A program made the position numbers and the translations under genes. Under the pieces are notes generated by a model. The model had not been told where the DNA came from, searched no databases, and saw only the letters and a list, made by a program, of their open reading frames with translations. Shown one piece after another: positions 20,704-32,274 of a DNA stretch of 64,000 nt; the first letter of the stretch is position 1, and each line of letters begins with the position of its first letter. Source of the stretch: Streptomyces sp. NRRL F-5122 (GTDB lineage: Bacteria > Actinomycetota > Actinomycetes > Streptomycetales > Streptomycetaceae); contig NZ_LMWH01000183.1 of the NCBI RefSeq assembly GCF_001507435.1, forward strand, positions 53,884-117,883, written 5' to 3'.

Positions 20704-21732
20704 TCACTTGCTGCGAGGATCGAGCGCATCACGCAGCCCGTCACCCAGCAGGTTGAATGCCAGGACGGTGATGAAGATCGCCAGACCGGGCACGAACATG
20801 TACTGCGGATCTGCGGTGTAGAGATCCACGGCGTTGCTGAGCATGCCGCCCCAGGAAGCCTGCGGCGGAGCGATACCGACTCCGAGGAAGCTCAGCGCGG
20901 CCTCGAAGAGAATGTTCGTCGGAATGATCAGCGTCGAGTAGACGAGGATCGGCGCGACGAGGTTGGGGAGCAGCTCCCGGAACAGGATGTACGGGCCGCG
21001 GGCACCCAGGCTGTGGGCAGCCTCCACGAACTCCCGGCGCCGCAGCGTCATCGTCTGGGCGCGCACGATACGACCGATGTAGGGCCAGCTGAAGAAGCCG
21101 ATCACGAAGATCAGCACGCAGATACGCAGCGACAGGCCGTTCAGGCCGAAGAAGCCGTCCTGCACCGAGGCCGAGATGGCGATGGCGAAGAGCAGCAGCG
21201 GGAACGCCAGGAAGGTGTCCATGAGCCGGCTGATGACGCTGTCGATCCAGCCGCCGTAGTAGCCGGCGACGACGCCCAGCACGGTACCGATGACCACCGA
21301 GAGGAGCGTGGCACCGCCGGCGACCAGGAGCGAGACCCAGGAACCGTCGATGATCCGGGCGAGCATGTCGCGGCCGTACTGCGGGTCCACGCCCAGCGGG
21401 TGCGCCCAACTCATGCCGCCCCAGGCGCCCTTCGGCGCCAGCAGCGCAGGGTCGATGAGGTCCTGGTGGAACTTGTCGGGGTCGAGCCCGAAGATCCACT
21501 CGATCGGCTTGGCGAGCACCGCCATCAGCACGAGCAGGATGACGACGATGCCACCTGCCACCGCCACCTTGTCCCGCTTGAACCGGGTCCAGGCGATCTG
21601 ACTGAGGGAACGCCCCTCGATCTGGCTCTTCTTGGCCCCGGAGAGCACAGATTCGGGCGGCGCTCCGGCCTCCGCGCCGGTGGTCTCGATCGGTGCGGTC
21701 ACAATGACCTGACCCCTCTGGCCGGTGGTCAC
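20704..21732 (-). CDS. Oligopeptide ABC transporter permease (OppC/DppC type)
   Basis: First gene of the importer operon. The 342-residue subunit has a cytosolic N terminus, six transmembrane helices, and the coupling-loop sequence RAQTMTLRRREFVEAAHSLGARG typical of OppC. The order on the minus strand is permease, binding protein, permease, ATPase, ATPase. The promoter must lie in the long region upstream of 21732. Confidence 0.95.
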   Translation of the reverse strand: MTTGQRGQVIVTAPIETTGAEAGAPPESVLSGAKKSQIEGRSLSQIAWTRFKRDKVAVAGGIVVILLVLMAVLAKPIEWIFGLDPDKFHQDLIDPALLAPKGAWGGMSWAHPLGVDPQYGRDMLARIIDGSWVSLLVAGGATLLSVVIGTVLGVVAGYYGGWIDSVISRLMDTFLAFPLLLFAIAISASVQDGFFGLNGLSLRICVLIFVIGFFSWPYIGRIVRAQTMTLRRREFVEAAHSLGARGPYILFRELLPNLVAPILVYSTLIIPTNILFEAALSFLGVGIAPPQASWGGMLSNAVDLYTADPQYMFVPGLAIFITVLAFNLLGDGLRDALDPRSK

Positions 21733-22840
21733 CGGCCTTTGTCCGCCGCTGTGGGCGGCTTGATTCGCTTACGTGCTCCGCGGCGGCCGCACGATGGTGG
21801 CGGCCCAACTGTCCAACTGATCCAGTGATTGGTTCGATCGCAGGATCGATGGCCTCGCGTCTGAGAGGCGAGTCTTCAACGCGTTCACGATCACGCGCCA
21901 GGTCTGATGGAGAAAGTATGCGTAACCGTGATGACGACTGGGGGATTCTGTTATCCGGACAACGAGGCGCGCCTACCGGACGAGGGGCCGCCGAAACCTC
22001 GTCCACGAAACATCCGGCACTCCCGCACCGTTCGCACCTCGCGGTTGCAGCACTTGCAGGCCAGGAGGCCGGAAGCGCGCCGGCAGGGGGTTTCCCCCGT
22101 TGCGGGGCACTCCGATGCACCATGCACCGAAATTCCGGGGCCAACCGCCTTTCCCGCCGGCGAAGCTTTGCGATCCGGTGCGTGATCACCGCGGATCCTC
22201 CGACGGCGGGCCGCTGCCGGGTGCCGGGCGATCTTCACAGTCACGACGCCGGAGCCGGCGTCTCACCCGGGCCGAGCTCGACGACATGCGTCGCCCGGGC
22301 CCGCCCACGCCGGCCGAGGCCAGGCTGACGCCCGGTCAGTATGACGCCGTACCTGCGGAACCGACCCTGTCTGCAAGGGAGAATCCACTGCAGGAACGAT
22401 TCGCCTGTTGTGAGCGGGCCGCAGGTCCCCTGGCACTCGGTGCCTTGACGGAGGACGGGCGGCACAGGCGGACACGGTGCACGGTCCCGTACGGGGCTGC
22501 GCCACCGTCACCGCGCCTTCGGGGCCATGATCACGAGTTAGTTCGTCAGGCACCCTTCAGCGGGCCGTCGGACCCGGCACGTACCCCGTCGATCGGGGGT
22601 GGACCACGTACGGCGGCACCGGGGGTGGTCGTCGCGCAAGGGCATCCGGACGGGGCAACTCGCCCGCCCCGAAGCACCGTTGAGCCCTCTGAGCCGCGTG
22701 AGCGGCGACGGCGACGCGGTCCCGCGGCAGCTGCACGTCCCGGCCCGGGCACCTGCCGCACCGAGGGCCATCCCCCGCAGCGGACACGTCGACGGCAGCG
22801 GCCGGCGCGGCGAGCGGTCCGGCGGGGAGGGGGAAGGAGG
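21733..22840. other. 1.1-kb region without a supported gene
   Basis: Lies upstream of the importer operon and downstream of the SseB-like gene. It should contain the importer promoter. A small plus-strand frame starting at 21918 has a GGAG site nearby, but its codon usage is poor (including a TTA codon) and the protein looks like no family. AT content rises near 21900-21960. I see no RNA gene or repeat that I can support. Confidence 0.4.
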
Positions 22841-23641
22841 TCAGTAGCCCCCGCCGACCGGCGGGTACCCGTAGCCTCCGGCCGCGGGAGCCTGGACCGG
22901 GGCCGCGTGGGCCTCACGGTCGTAGAACGGACGGGCGCCGGCACGCAGCCACAGCACGACGGGGTCGTAGTCGTCGGACATCACGACGGTCGACACGGGC
23001 AGGCCGTCGGGCACGGCGACGATCGACTGCTGCATCATCGCGCGTACCGAGTCGACGGCGGGCGGCGAGGTGTCGTACACATCCAGGCCGATCGCCAGGT
23101 ACGGCGCGCCGAGGGCGGGCTGCACCCAGGCCCGGCGCAGCGAGCGGAGCGCGGGAGTGCGGTGCGCGTTCTGCGCGAGGAGGGCGTAGAACTGCGGGAT
23201 CTCGATGGCCGGTTCGGACAGCCGCAGCGGTCCGGCGGGCTGGCGCTCGAGACCGGTGGCGATCCGCCGCAGATCCGGCCAGGGGATGCCGACGCCGCCG
23301 CCCGGTGCGTGCGGGTTGAGCCACAGCCCGTAGTGGTCCGGGTAGAGGGTGCGGGCCGCGTCGAGGCCGTCGACCACTTCGTACGAGCGGTTCCAGCCGC
23401 TGGCCGAGAGCTCCTGGGCGGAGGTGACACAGGGCGCGTAGCCGTGGCCGTCCACCTCCATGTTCCCGTACTGGGCGTCGGGGGATCCGGCCTGGCCGTG
23501 CCAGAGCAGCATCCAGACCTGGCCGGACGACGGGGTCGCGAGCGCGCGAAGAAGCGCCTCGTAGGCGTCGTAACGCCCGGGCGTCACCTGGCGCAGCATG
23601 TGCTCGACCTGCCCGGCCGCGGCCGTGCCCGACGCGCTCAC
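22841..23641 (-). CDS. SseB-like protein (second of pair)
   Basis: A 266-residue soluble protein resembling actinobacterial proteins annotated as enhanced serine sensitivity protein SseB. The name comes from E. coli, where SseB excess raises sensitivity to serine; no biochemical activity is firmly known. The C-terminal SseB domain appears around YLAIGLDVY and AMMQQSIVAVPDGLPV, followed by VVLWLRAGARPFYDRE. It ends in a Gly/Tyr/Pro-rich tail. Third gene of a likely minus-strand group (P-loop kinase, SseB, SseB) next to the glycine/serine operon. Confidence 0.7.
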   Translation of the reverse strand: MSASGTAAAGQVEHMLRQVTPGRYDAYEALLRALATPSSGQVWMLLWHGQAGSPDAQYGNMEVDGHGYAPCVTSAQELSASGWNRSYEVVDGLDAARTLYPDHYGLWLNPHAPGGGVGIPWPDLRRIATGLERQPAGPLRLSEPAIEIPQFYALLAQNAHRTPALRSLRRAWVQPALGAPYLAIGLDVYDTSPPAVDSVRAMMQQSIVAVPDGLPVSTVVMSDDYDPVVLWLRAGARPFYDREAHAAPVQAPAAGGYGYPPVGGGY

Positions 23642-23909
23642 CCTCTACCGCCCCTTCACCACGAACCTGACAACCCCGAAGGATGTCTCCCGAGCGCCGG
23701 CGCGAACCGAGCCGCACCGCCCCGACCGAGCCATTCTTCCTTGCCCGGGGACACCACACCCCCATGCGGATCGCCGCGGGCCGGCCCCCGGCCGGTCGCG
23801 AGCTTCCCCCGCTCCGGCCATGAAACCAGGTTAAGGCGCCATCTTGACAGCAACTTGACGAGCGCCGCCCCACATCGTCCGGGCGTCGGGCCCCGCGCTC
23901 GCCGGCGGT

Positions 23910-24701
23910 TCAGTAACCGTACTGGTAGAAGGGGCGCACCCGCTCGCGCATCCAGTCCCCCACCGGGTCCTGCGCCACGTCCAGGAACACCATGTTCACG
24001 GGTGTCCCCACCGGCACCCTGGCGAGCGCCCGGCCGAGCGCGTCCAGCGCGGGCGTGCGCGCGTCCGGTCCCGCGGCGACGAGTTCGACGCCTATGAACA
24101 TCACCGGGTCGGTGGTCTCGATGGCCGCCAGGCAGCGCCGCGCGCTCAGCACCACCCCGGTCGCGGCGAACTCGGCGGAGGCGGCGGCCAGGAAGTCGAC
24201 CGGTTCCTCCTGCCAGTCCGGTTCGAAGAGACGGACCCGGCCGCCGCTCACGAGGCCGTCCAGCGCGGTCGTGCCGGCGCGGCACAGCTCGGCCACCGCG
24301 TCCGGCGGCACCGGCACACCGACCACCCCGCCCGGATTGACCGCGATCCCGACCTGTGCGGGCAGCCCGCGGGCGAACTCGACGGCGGGGGCGATCGTGT
24401 ACGACATGTGGTTGCCGACGACCTGGCGGAACTGCTCCTCCGAGCTGAACACCGGGACGAACACCTGCCCCTCGATCTCCAGCGTGGGCAGGTCCAGCGG
24501 CCCGCTGTGCGGGCCGCCGTCGCCGGGCAGCGGCACCCAGAGGAAGCTGCGACCGAGTACCTCGATGATCCGGCCGCCTGCCCCGGGGACGCCGAGGGAG
24601 GCGGAGAGCACCTCCTCCAGTTCGTTGCCGGGCCATCCGCCGTGCGGATGGGGCTGTGCCTGTGGGGGGAAGTCCGCGGGAAGGTCCGCCGGAAGATCCA
24701 T
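23910..24701 (-). CDS. SseB-like protein (first of pair)
   Basis: A 263-residue paralogue of the downstream SseB-like protein, ending with the same kind of motif (RERVRPFYQYGY versus AGARPFYDRE). It has an N-terminal Pro/Ala-rich lead, an SseB N-terminal domain (SFLWVPLPGDGG, LEIEGQVFVPVFSSEEQF) and a C-terminal domain (TDPVMFIGVELVAAG, PVNMVFLDV). It is 268 bases from the second copy, enough for a separate promoter. Function unknown; location suggests a link with serine metabolism. Confidence 0.75.
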   Translation of the reverse strand: MDLPADLPADFPPQAQPHPHGGWPGNELEEVLSASLGVPGAGGRIIEVLGRSFLWVPLPGDGGPHSGPLDLPTLEIEGQVFVPVFSSEEQFRQVVGNHMSYTIAPAVEFARGLPAQVGIAVNPGGVVGVPVPPDAVAELCRAGTTALDGLVSGGRVRLFEPDWQEEPVDFLAAASAEFAATGVVLSARRCLAAIETTDPVMFIGVELVAAGPDARTPALDALGRALARVPVGTPVNMVFLDVAQDPVGDWMRERVRPFYQYGY

Positions 24702-24764
24702 CTGCTTACCGCCTGCTCAGAACCACTGCTGTGGCACAAAAGGCTAGCGGGTGCGCGCGGGCGG

Positions 24765-25442
24765 TCATTCGGCCGCGAAGTCGATCCGGCGCAGGACGTC
24801 CGCCGCGTCCCGGTCGAGCAGCACCGCCGAGCCGCAGCCCTCGGGCAGCCGGCCCTGCTCGACGGAGCGCAGCAGCCGGCGGGTTACCCGGCGGTGCCTG
24901 AGGAACGCGTACCGCGAGACGCCGCGGCCGCGTGCCTGCTGTCCGTCCAGGGCCGTGTCCGCGGAGACGTCGAGCACGAGCAGCCGGAGCGTGCCGCCGC
25001 GGCGCCGTGCCGAGCGGGCCAGCCAGCCGCGCACCCAGGGCTGTGTGCCGCAATCGTGCACGACCACTCCGGTACCGGCGCGCAGGGCGCGGTGCAGACC
25101 CGCGTAGTGCGCCAGGCGGACGAGGGGGCGGTACACCGCGTAGGGAAGGAAGCGGGCCAGACGGGTGTCCCAGCGGTCCCTGGTGTCCTGGGAGTCGACC
25201 CGGACACCTCGCACGGCGCGTCGCATCAGCGTGGACTTGCCGCTGCCGGGCAGACCCGTGACGACGACGACGTCGCCCGCGGGGAAGGTGAGCCCTTGCG
25301 GGCTGCGGCCCGCGCGGTCGCGCAGATCGCGGACCACGCCCTTGCGCAGCGGTCCGCAGGCACCCCGCACCGGGGCACCGGGCTGCTCGGACACCGCGAG
25401 GCCCGAGGTGGTGGCGTACACCGTCGTCCTGTTCACCGTCAT
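24765..25442 (-). CDS. P-loop kinase-like ATPase
   Basis: A 225-residue protein with an AAA/zeta-toxin/kinase-type nucleotide site: Walker A TGLPGSGKSTL about 60 residues in, and a possible Walker B LRLLVLDVSAD. No transmembrane segment. The ATG at 25442 follows GGGGAGGG; an in-frame ATG at 25454 is also possible. First gene of the group with the two SseB-like genes and divergent from the glycine riboswitch. It could phosphorylate a small molecule or protein; substrate unknown. Confidence 0.72.
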   Translation of the reverse strand: MTVNRTTVYATTSGLAVSEQPGAPVRGACGPLRKGVVRDLRDRAGRSPQGLTFPAGDVVVVTGLPGSGKSTLMRRAVRGVRVDSQDTRDRWDTRLARFLPYAVYRPLVRLAHYAGLHRALRAGTGVVVHDCGTQPWVRGWLARSARRRGGTLRLLVLDVSADTALDGQQARGRGVSRYAFLRHRRVTRRLLRSVEQGRLPEGCGSAVLLDRDAADVLRRIDFAAE

Positions 25443-25616
25443 CGCCCTCCCCATGGGTCAGGAAGTTGCCTGCCCGTCGAGTGTAAAGAGAAGGTAATGC
25501 GCTGGTCTCTCGTTTTCATGCTGGTGCCGCCACAAGCCGGTCACAGATGCCGCCCTGCCACCACGGGGCGATGCGTGCAATGATGTGCGCGCCAACTGCA
25601 TACCGGCCGCTTGAAT

Positions 25617-25825
25617 CCGCGCGGGAGAGTTCCGGGCACACGTCTGTGTGCCGGACGCCGAAGGAGCAAGTCCCTCCCTTGAATCTCTCAGGCCCCGATA
25701 CCGCGCGGGCGAGGCACATCTGGAAAGCGGGCCGCTTCTGGTGGCTCCACCCAAGGTGCAAGCCCTGACGACCCGTCTCGGGAGTCATGGCGAACCTCTC
25801 AGGTTCCGATGACAGATGGGGAGGA
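25617..25825 (+). ncRNA. Tandem glycine riboswitch
   Basis: The leader of gcvT has the hallmarks of a gcvT glycine riboswitch with two aptamers. Aptamer 1 (about 25618-25733) shows GCGGGAGAGTTCC at the start, CGCCGAAGGAGCAAG, CTCTCAGGCCCCGATACCG and CTGGAAAGCGG. Aptamer 2 (about 25735-25825) shows GTGCAAGCC, CGGGAGTCATGGCGAA, CTCTCAGGTTCCGATGACAG and ATGGGGAGG. The linker is very short. Glycine binding is expected to switch on the downstream glycine-consuming genes. Boundaries are approximate. Confidence 0.92.
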
Positions 25826-25892
25826 ACGACCTCGCCCTCCCCTGCGCCCGGCTCGCCCGTGCGAGGGACCCATCGCCCCGGGAGCACAACCG

Positions 25893-27014
25893 ATGAGCAG
25901 CAACAGCCCCCTGCGCCGTACCGCGCTCGATGCCCTGCATCGTTCGCTGGGCGCGACGATGACCGACTTCGCCGGCTGGGACATGCCCCTGCGCTACCGG
26001 TCCGAGCGTGACGAGCACCTGGCCGTCCGTACGAAGGCAGGTCTGTTCGACCTCTCGCACATGGGTGAGATCACGGTCACCGGGCCCCAGGCGAACCGGC
26101 TCCTCGATCACGCCCTGGTCGGCAACATCTCCTCCCTCGGTGTCGGCCGCGCCCGCTACACCATGATCTGCCAGGAGGACGGCGGCATCCTGGACGACCT
26201 GATCGTGTACCGGCTCGGTGAGCAGGAGTACATGGTCGTCGCCAACGCCTCCAACGCGCGGACCGTGCTGGACGCGCTCCAGGAGCGGGCGGCCGGGTTC
26301 GAGGCCGAGGTGCGCGACGACCGGGACGCCTACGCGCTGATCGCCGTACAGGGCCCCGAGTCCCCCGGCATCCTGAAGTCGCTGACCGACGCCGACCTCG
26401 ACGGACTGAAGTACTACGCGGGGCTGCCCGGCACGGTCGCCGGCGTCCCGGCGCTCATCGCCCGCACCGGCTACACGGGGGAGGACGGCTTCGAGCTGTT
26501 CGTCGCCCCGGAGCACGCCGAGAAGCTGTGGCTGGCGCTGACGGAGGCGGGCTCGCCGGTGGGTCTCATCCCCTGCGGCCTCTCCTGCCGGGACACGCTG
26601 CGCCTCGAGGCGGGCATGCCGCTGTACGGCCACGAGCTCACCATGGCCCTGACCCCGTTCGACGCCGGACTCGGCCGGGTCGTGAAGTTCGAGAAGGAGG
26701 GCGACTTCGTGGGGCGCGAGGCGCTGCTCCGGGCCGCCGAGCGCGCCGAGCAGAACCCGCCGCGCGTCCTGGTCGGCCTGGTCGCCGAGGGCCGCCGCGT
26801 CCCGCGCGCCGGTTACGCGGTCGTATCGGGCGGCGAGGTCATCGGCGAGGTCACCTCGGGTGCGCCCTCCCCCACGCTGGGCAAGCCGATCGCGATGGCG
26901 TACGTCGATGCCGCGCACTCCGTGCCGGGCGCCCCCGGGGTCGGGGTGGACATCCGGGGCAGCCACGAACCCTACGAGGTCGTGGCGCTGCCGTTCTACA
27001 AGCGCCAGAAGTAG
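25893..27014 (+). CDS. gcvT: Aminomethyltransferase, glycine cleavage T protein
   Basis: T protein of the glycine cleavage system: moves the aminomethyl carbon from lipoyl-H protein to tetrahydrofolate and releases ammonia. The 373-residue protein starts MSSNSPLRRTALDALH at 25893, preceded by GGGAG. It has DFAGWDMPLRY, LFDLSHMGEI, and the folate-site aspartate in ARYTMICQEDGGILDDLIVYR near residue 100. First gene of the glycine/serine operon under the riboswitch. The gcvP gene is not in the window. Confidence 0.97.
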   Translation: MSSNSPLRRTALDALHRSLGATMTDFAGWDMPLRYRSERDEHLAVRTKAGLFDLSHMGEITVTGPQANRLLDHALVGNISSLGVGRARYTMICQEDGGILDDLIVYRLGEQEYMVVANASNARTVLDALQERAAGFEAEVRDDRDAYALIAVQGPESPGILKSLTDADLDGLKYYAGLPGTVAGVPALIARTGYTGEDGFELFVAPEHAEKLWLALTEAGSPVGLIPCGLSCRDTLRLEAGMPLYGHELTMALTPFDAGLGRVVKFEKEGDFVGREALLRAAERAEQNPPRVLVGLVAEGRRVPRAGYAVVSGGEVIGEVTSGAPSPTLGKPIAMAYVDAAHSVPGAPGVGVDIRGSHEPYEVVALPFYKRQK

Positions 27015-27025
27015 AGACTGGGCCA

Positions 27026-27056
27026 GGGCGGACGGGACCGCGATCGCGTCCGTCCC
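27026..27056 (+). other. Hairpin between gcvT and gcvH
   Basis: GGGCGGACG (27026-27034) can pair with CGTCCGTCC (27047-27055) with one G-U pair and a 12-base loop. No T-run follows. Probably an mRNA processing or stability element rather than a full terminator. Confidence 0.4.
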
Positions 27057-27122
27057 TGCTCACGAGCGTCTCCAGCAGTCCCCCATCACCACACTCCTCC
27101 GACCTTCAGGAGAATTCAGGCC

Positions 27123-27500
27123 ATGAGCAACCCCCAGCAGCTGCGTTACAGCAAGGAGCACGAGTGGCTGTCGGCCGCCGAGGACGGCGTCGCGACGGTC
27201 GGTATCACCGAGCACGCGGCCAACGCCCTCGGCGATGTCGTGTTCGTCCAGCTCCCGGAGGTCGGTGACACGGTGGCCGCGGGCGAGACCTGCGGCGAGC
27301 TGGAGTCGACCAAGTCGGTGAGCGACCTCTACTCGCCGGTCGGCGGCGAGGTCACGGCGGTCAACGAGGACGTGGTCGACGATCCGTCGCTGGTGAACTC
27401 CGCCCCCTTCGAGGGCGGCTGGCTGTTCAAGGTGCGCGTCACGGAGGAGCCCGCCGACCTGCTCACCGCCGACGAGTACGACACTCACATCGCCGGCTGA
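27123..27500 (+). CDS. gcvH: Glycine cleavage system H protein
   Basis: Lipoyl carrier of the glycine cleavage system, 125 residues, the normal length. The lipoylated lysine is K64 in the conserved [15 protein letters not shown]-terminal LRYSKEHEW is also typical. A strong AGGAG precedes the ATG. Separated from gcvT by 108 bases with a hairpin and followed closely by glyA (16 bases). Confidence 0.97.
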   Translation: MSNPQQLRYSKEHEWLSAAEDGVATVGITEHAANALGDVVFVQLPEVGDTVAAGETCGELESTKSVSDLYSPVGGEVTAVNEDVVDDPSLVNSAPFEGGWLFKVRVTEEPADLLTADEYDTHIAG

Positions 27501-27516
27501 GGAGTCACAGCACCAC

Positions 27517-28779
<1,263 letters not shown>

Positions 28780-28787
28780 GACACCTC

Positions 28788-28833
28788 GGGGCATCGCGCA
28801 CACTGGAAGCACATGCGTCGTGCGCGGTGCCCC
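28788..28833 (+). other. Hairpin between glyA and sdaA
   Basis: A 14-base arm GGGGCATCGCGCAC (28788-28801) pairs with GTGCGCGGTGCCCC (28820-28833) with one G-U pair around an 18-base loop. It sits in the 90-base gap before sdaA. It could lower read-through or stabilise the upstream message; no T-run is present. Confidence 0.5.
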
Positions 28834-28869
28834 GCCCCCTGCACCACCCCCTGTACCTGAGGAGTCACC

Positions 28870-30237
<1,368 letters not shown>

Positions 30238-30272
30238 CGGGCACCGTCCGACTCGGCTTCCATCAACTCGAC

Positions 30273-30295
30273 CTCGCCTGAGCGAAGTTGGCGAG
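30273..30295 (+). terminator. Weak hairpin after sdaA
   Basis: CTCGCC and GGCGAG, 6-base arms with an 11-base loop, 35 bases after the sdaA stop. No T-run. It is the only candidate terminator I see for the operon. Confidence 0.25.
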
Positions 30296-30459
30296 TGCGA
30301 AGACGAGGGCGACCGGGGGTTCCGAAGGCGCCGGCCACGGCGCGAACCGGATCCTGCCGTCAACCAGGGCTGAACATCCAGCTTTTGGGGCATATCACCC
30401 GTGTCATGGTGACAAGGCATCCATCCCTGTCCCCCACCAGCACACTTCAGGGAGCCCCC

Positions 30460-31017
30460 ATGCTGCGAGGCATCGACATCAGCGCCTACCAATCGTCCTC
30501 ATACGACACGGACGGCCTCTCCTTCGTCTTCATCAAGGCGACGGAGGGGCGTTCGTATGTGAACCCCAAACTCACCGCACAGACGAAGACCGCACAGGAC
30601 GCCGGCTGCGTGGCCGGCTTCTACCACTTCCTGTGGCCGGGCAACATCTCGGCGCAGGCGGACTACTTCGTCGCCAACGCCCCTGAAAGGGCCGGCGACC
30701 TGCTGGCCGTGGACTGGGAGACGACCGGCGACGGCACGCACGCGAGCAACGCCGAGAAGGACCAGTTCATCCGCAGGGTCAAACAGCTCCGGCCGCACAA
30801 CCGGGTTCTCCTCTACGCGAGCCGCAACTTCTGGCTGAACATCGACACCACCTCGTACGCCGGCGACGGTCTGTGGATCGCCGATTACGTGACGGCGGGC
30901 AAGCCCCGCATCAAGGCGAAGTGGCTCTTCCATCAGTACACCTCCGACCCCCTGGACCGGGACGTCGCCGACTTCACCAGCAAGGCCGCCCTGAGCACGT
31001 GGGCGGCCGGAGCGTGA
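30460..31017 (+). CDS. GH25-family muramidase (lysozyme-like)
   Basis: Predicted N-acetylmuramidase of glycoside hydrolase family 25. The 185-residue protein is just the catalytic barrel: GIDISAYQ at the start, FIKATEG, and the catalytic pair D and E in LLAVDWETTG. GGGAG lies five bases before ATG 30460. No signal peptide or wall-binding domain is visible, unlike secreted Streptomyces lysozymes such as cellosyl. It may leave by a non-classical route, be lysis-dependent, or act on another substrate. Confidence 0.85.
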   Translation: MLRGIDISAYQSSSYDTDGLSFVFIKATEGRSYVNPKLTAQTKTAQDAGCVAGFYHFLWPGNISAQADYFVANAPERAGDLLAVDWETTGDGTHASNAEKDQFIRRVKQLRPHNRVLLYASRNFWLNIDTTSYAGDGLWIADYVTAGKPRIKAKWLFHQYTSDPLDRDVADFTSKAALSTWAAGA

Positions 31018-31129
31018 CCGCGCGCCGCGCGGGGCCCGGTGCGAAACGGCCGCCGACCGGGGCCACGCCCCGCTCGGGTCGATCGACAAGCACGGTCGCT
31101 CCCAGCCGACCTGATCCGAACGACAGCCC

Positions 31130-31792
31130 CTAGCCGCGGAACTCCGGTGTGCGCTCGGGCGAGGCCTCGGCCAGCGCCCCGGTGACGGCGTCGACGCCCG
31201 CCCTCAGGCCGTAGACCGGGGTGTTGGGCTGCTGGCGCCAGGAGTCGTCGATGCCGCCCGCGTCGACCGTGTCGAAACCGAGGGCGTCGATGAGGTCCCG
31301 CACCCGGCGCTTGGCCGCCTCGTCGTCGCCCGCGACCGGCAGCGCCATACGGTCGGGGTCGCCGGCGGGGCGCGGGCGCTCCAGGATGTCCTGGGCGAAG
31401 GTGCCGTTGAAGGCCTTGACGACGGGGTGGCCGATCTGCCGTTCGGTCCAGCGGCTCTCGGTGAGTCCCTCGTCCTCGATGCCCGCGATCCTGCCGTCCC
31501 GCTCCCGGGGGTAGTAGTTGCCGGTGTCGATCACGGCGGCCCCCGGCGCCGCCCCGTCCAGCAGGCCGGACGGCAGGTCCGGGACCGCCTTCACCGGGAC
31601 CGTGATCACGACCACCTCGGCGTCGCGGGCCGCCTCCGTGACGGTGACGGGCGTCGCGCCCGTCTCCTCGGCCAGTGCCTTGAGTGTCTGCGGGCCGCGG
31701 GAGTTGGCCACGGAGACGTCGTGTCCGAGGGCGGTGAGCCGCCGGGTGAGATTGCCGCCGATGTTGCCCGCGCCGATGATGCCGATCTTCAT
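31130..31792 (-). CDS. NADPH-dependent F420 reductase-like oxidoreductase
   Basis: A 220-residue Rossmann protein starting MKIGIIGAGNIGGNLTRRL with the GxGxxG dinucleotide motif and an NADP-type SRGPQTL segment. The fold matches F420H2:NADP oxidoreductases and related NADP-binding proteins (pfam F420_oxidored). Other conserved parts are VIDTGNYYP and VKAFNGTFAQ. Coenzyme F420 use is common in Streptomyces but is inferred here. Longer upstream starts are rejected because the Rossmann start is at 31792. Confidence 0.82.
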   Translation of the reverse strand: MKIGIIGAGNIGGNLTRRLTALGHDVSVANSRGPQTLKALAEETGATPVTVTEAARDAEVVVITVPVKAVPDLPSGLLDGAAPGAAVIDTGNYYPRERDGRIAGIEDEGLTESRWTERQIGHPVVKAFNGTFAQDILERPRPAGDPDRMALPVAGDDEAAKRRVRDLIDALGFDTVDAGGIDDSWRQQPNTPVYGLRAGVDAVTGALAEASPERTPEFRG

Positions 31793-31943
31793 GACTCGCC
31801 TCGCCCTTCCGGGGGGTCGGTGCCCTTGCACAGGGTTGTGGGCAGCACCAACCTCGGGCTCCGGCGGACTATTCCGGATGTACGCCGTCGGGGTGACCCC
31901 GTTAGGGCGGGGCCGGGTGCGACGCGACTCCGGTGCCGGGTAC

Positions 31944-31991
31944 GACGAGGGGGTGTCCTTGTCCCGGCCGGGACAAGGACACCCCCTCGTC
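31944..31991. terminator. Perfect 48-base inverted repeat
   Basis: Two 24-base arms with no spacer, meeting at CCGG|CCGG, form a perfect palindrome from GACGAGGGG to CCCCTCGTC. It begins 7 bases after the EF-hand gene stop (minus strand) and lies before the oxidoreductase gene, so it most likely ends EF-hand transcription. Its symmetry allows action in both directions. Confidence 0.75.
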
Positions 31992-31997
31992 ATCGGC

Positions 31998-32210
31998 TCA
32001 GCTGCTCAGGTAGGTCCAGAACTCGTCGAACGACAGGACCTTGTCGCCGTTGAGGTCGCGGGTCCTGATGACGGCCTCCGCCACGGTGTCGGTGACGTTC
32101 CAGTCGCCCCCCTGGGCCAGGGCGGACTTGAACTCGGCGGCGGTGATGAATCCGTCACCGTCCGCATCGATCCGCTCGAACTGCTTGCGTGCTTCCTCGA
32201 TGTCCGCCAC
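31998..32210 (-). CDS. EF-hand calcium-binding protein
   Basis: A 70-residue calmodulin-like protein with two canonical 12-residue EF loops: DADGDGFITAAE near residues 14-25 and DLNGDKVLSFDE near 52-63. The start is GTG at 32210 after GAAGGGG. Small EF-hand proteins of this type occur in Streptomyces as calcium sensors or buffers (calerythrin/CabB-like group). It follows the MerR gene by 64 bases on the same strand and ends at a strong palindrome. Confidence 0.92.
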   Translation of the reverse strand: MADIEEARKQFERIDADGDGFITAAEFKSALAQGGDWNVTDTVAEAVIRTRDLNGDKVLSFDEFWTYLSS

Positions 32211-32274
32211 CGATCCGCCCCTTCATGGTGCCTCTGCCGTCGCGTCGTACGGCCGTCCTACTGACGAGGTCAGA

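Noticed and set aside
18076..21828. Long plus-strand open frame opposite the oligopeptide importer genes
   Set aside because: Antisense artefact of high GC; importer genes on the other strand have full family motifs.
21918..22328. Small plus-strand frame starting MRNRDDDW with GGAG upstream
   Set aside because: Contains a TTA codon, has weak third-position GC bias and matches no family; kept only as part of the unassigned region.
22100..24097. Plus-strand frame of 665 codons across the unassigned region and SseB genes
   Set aside because: Antisense to the SseB-like genes and compositionally like other shadow frames.
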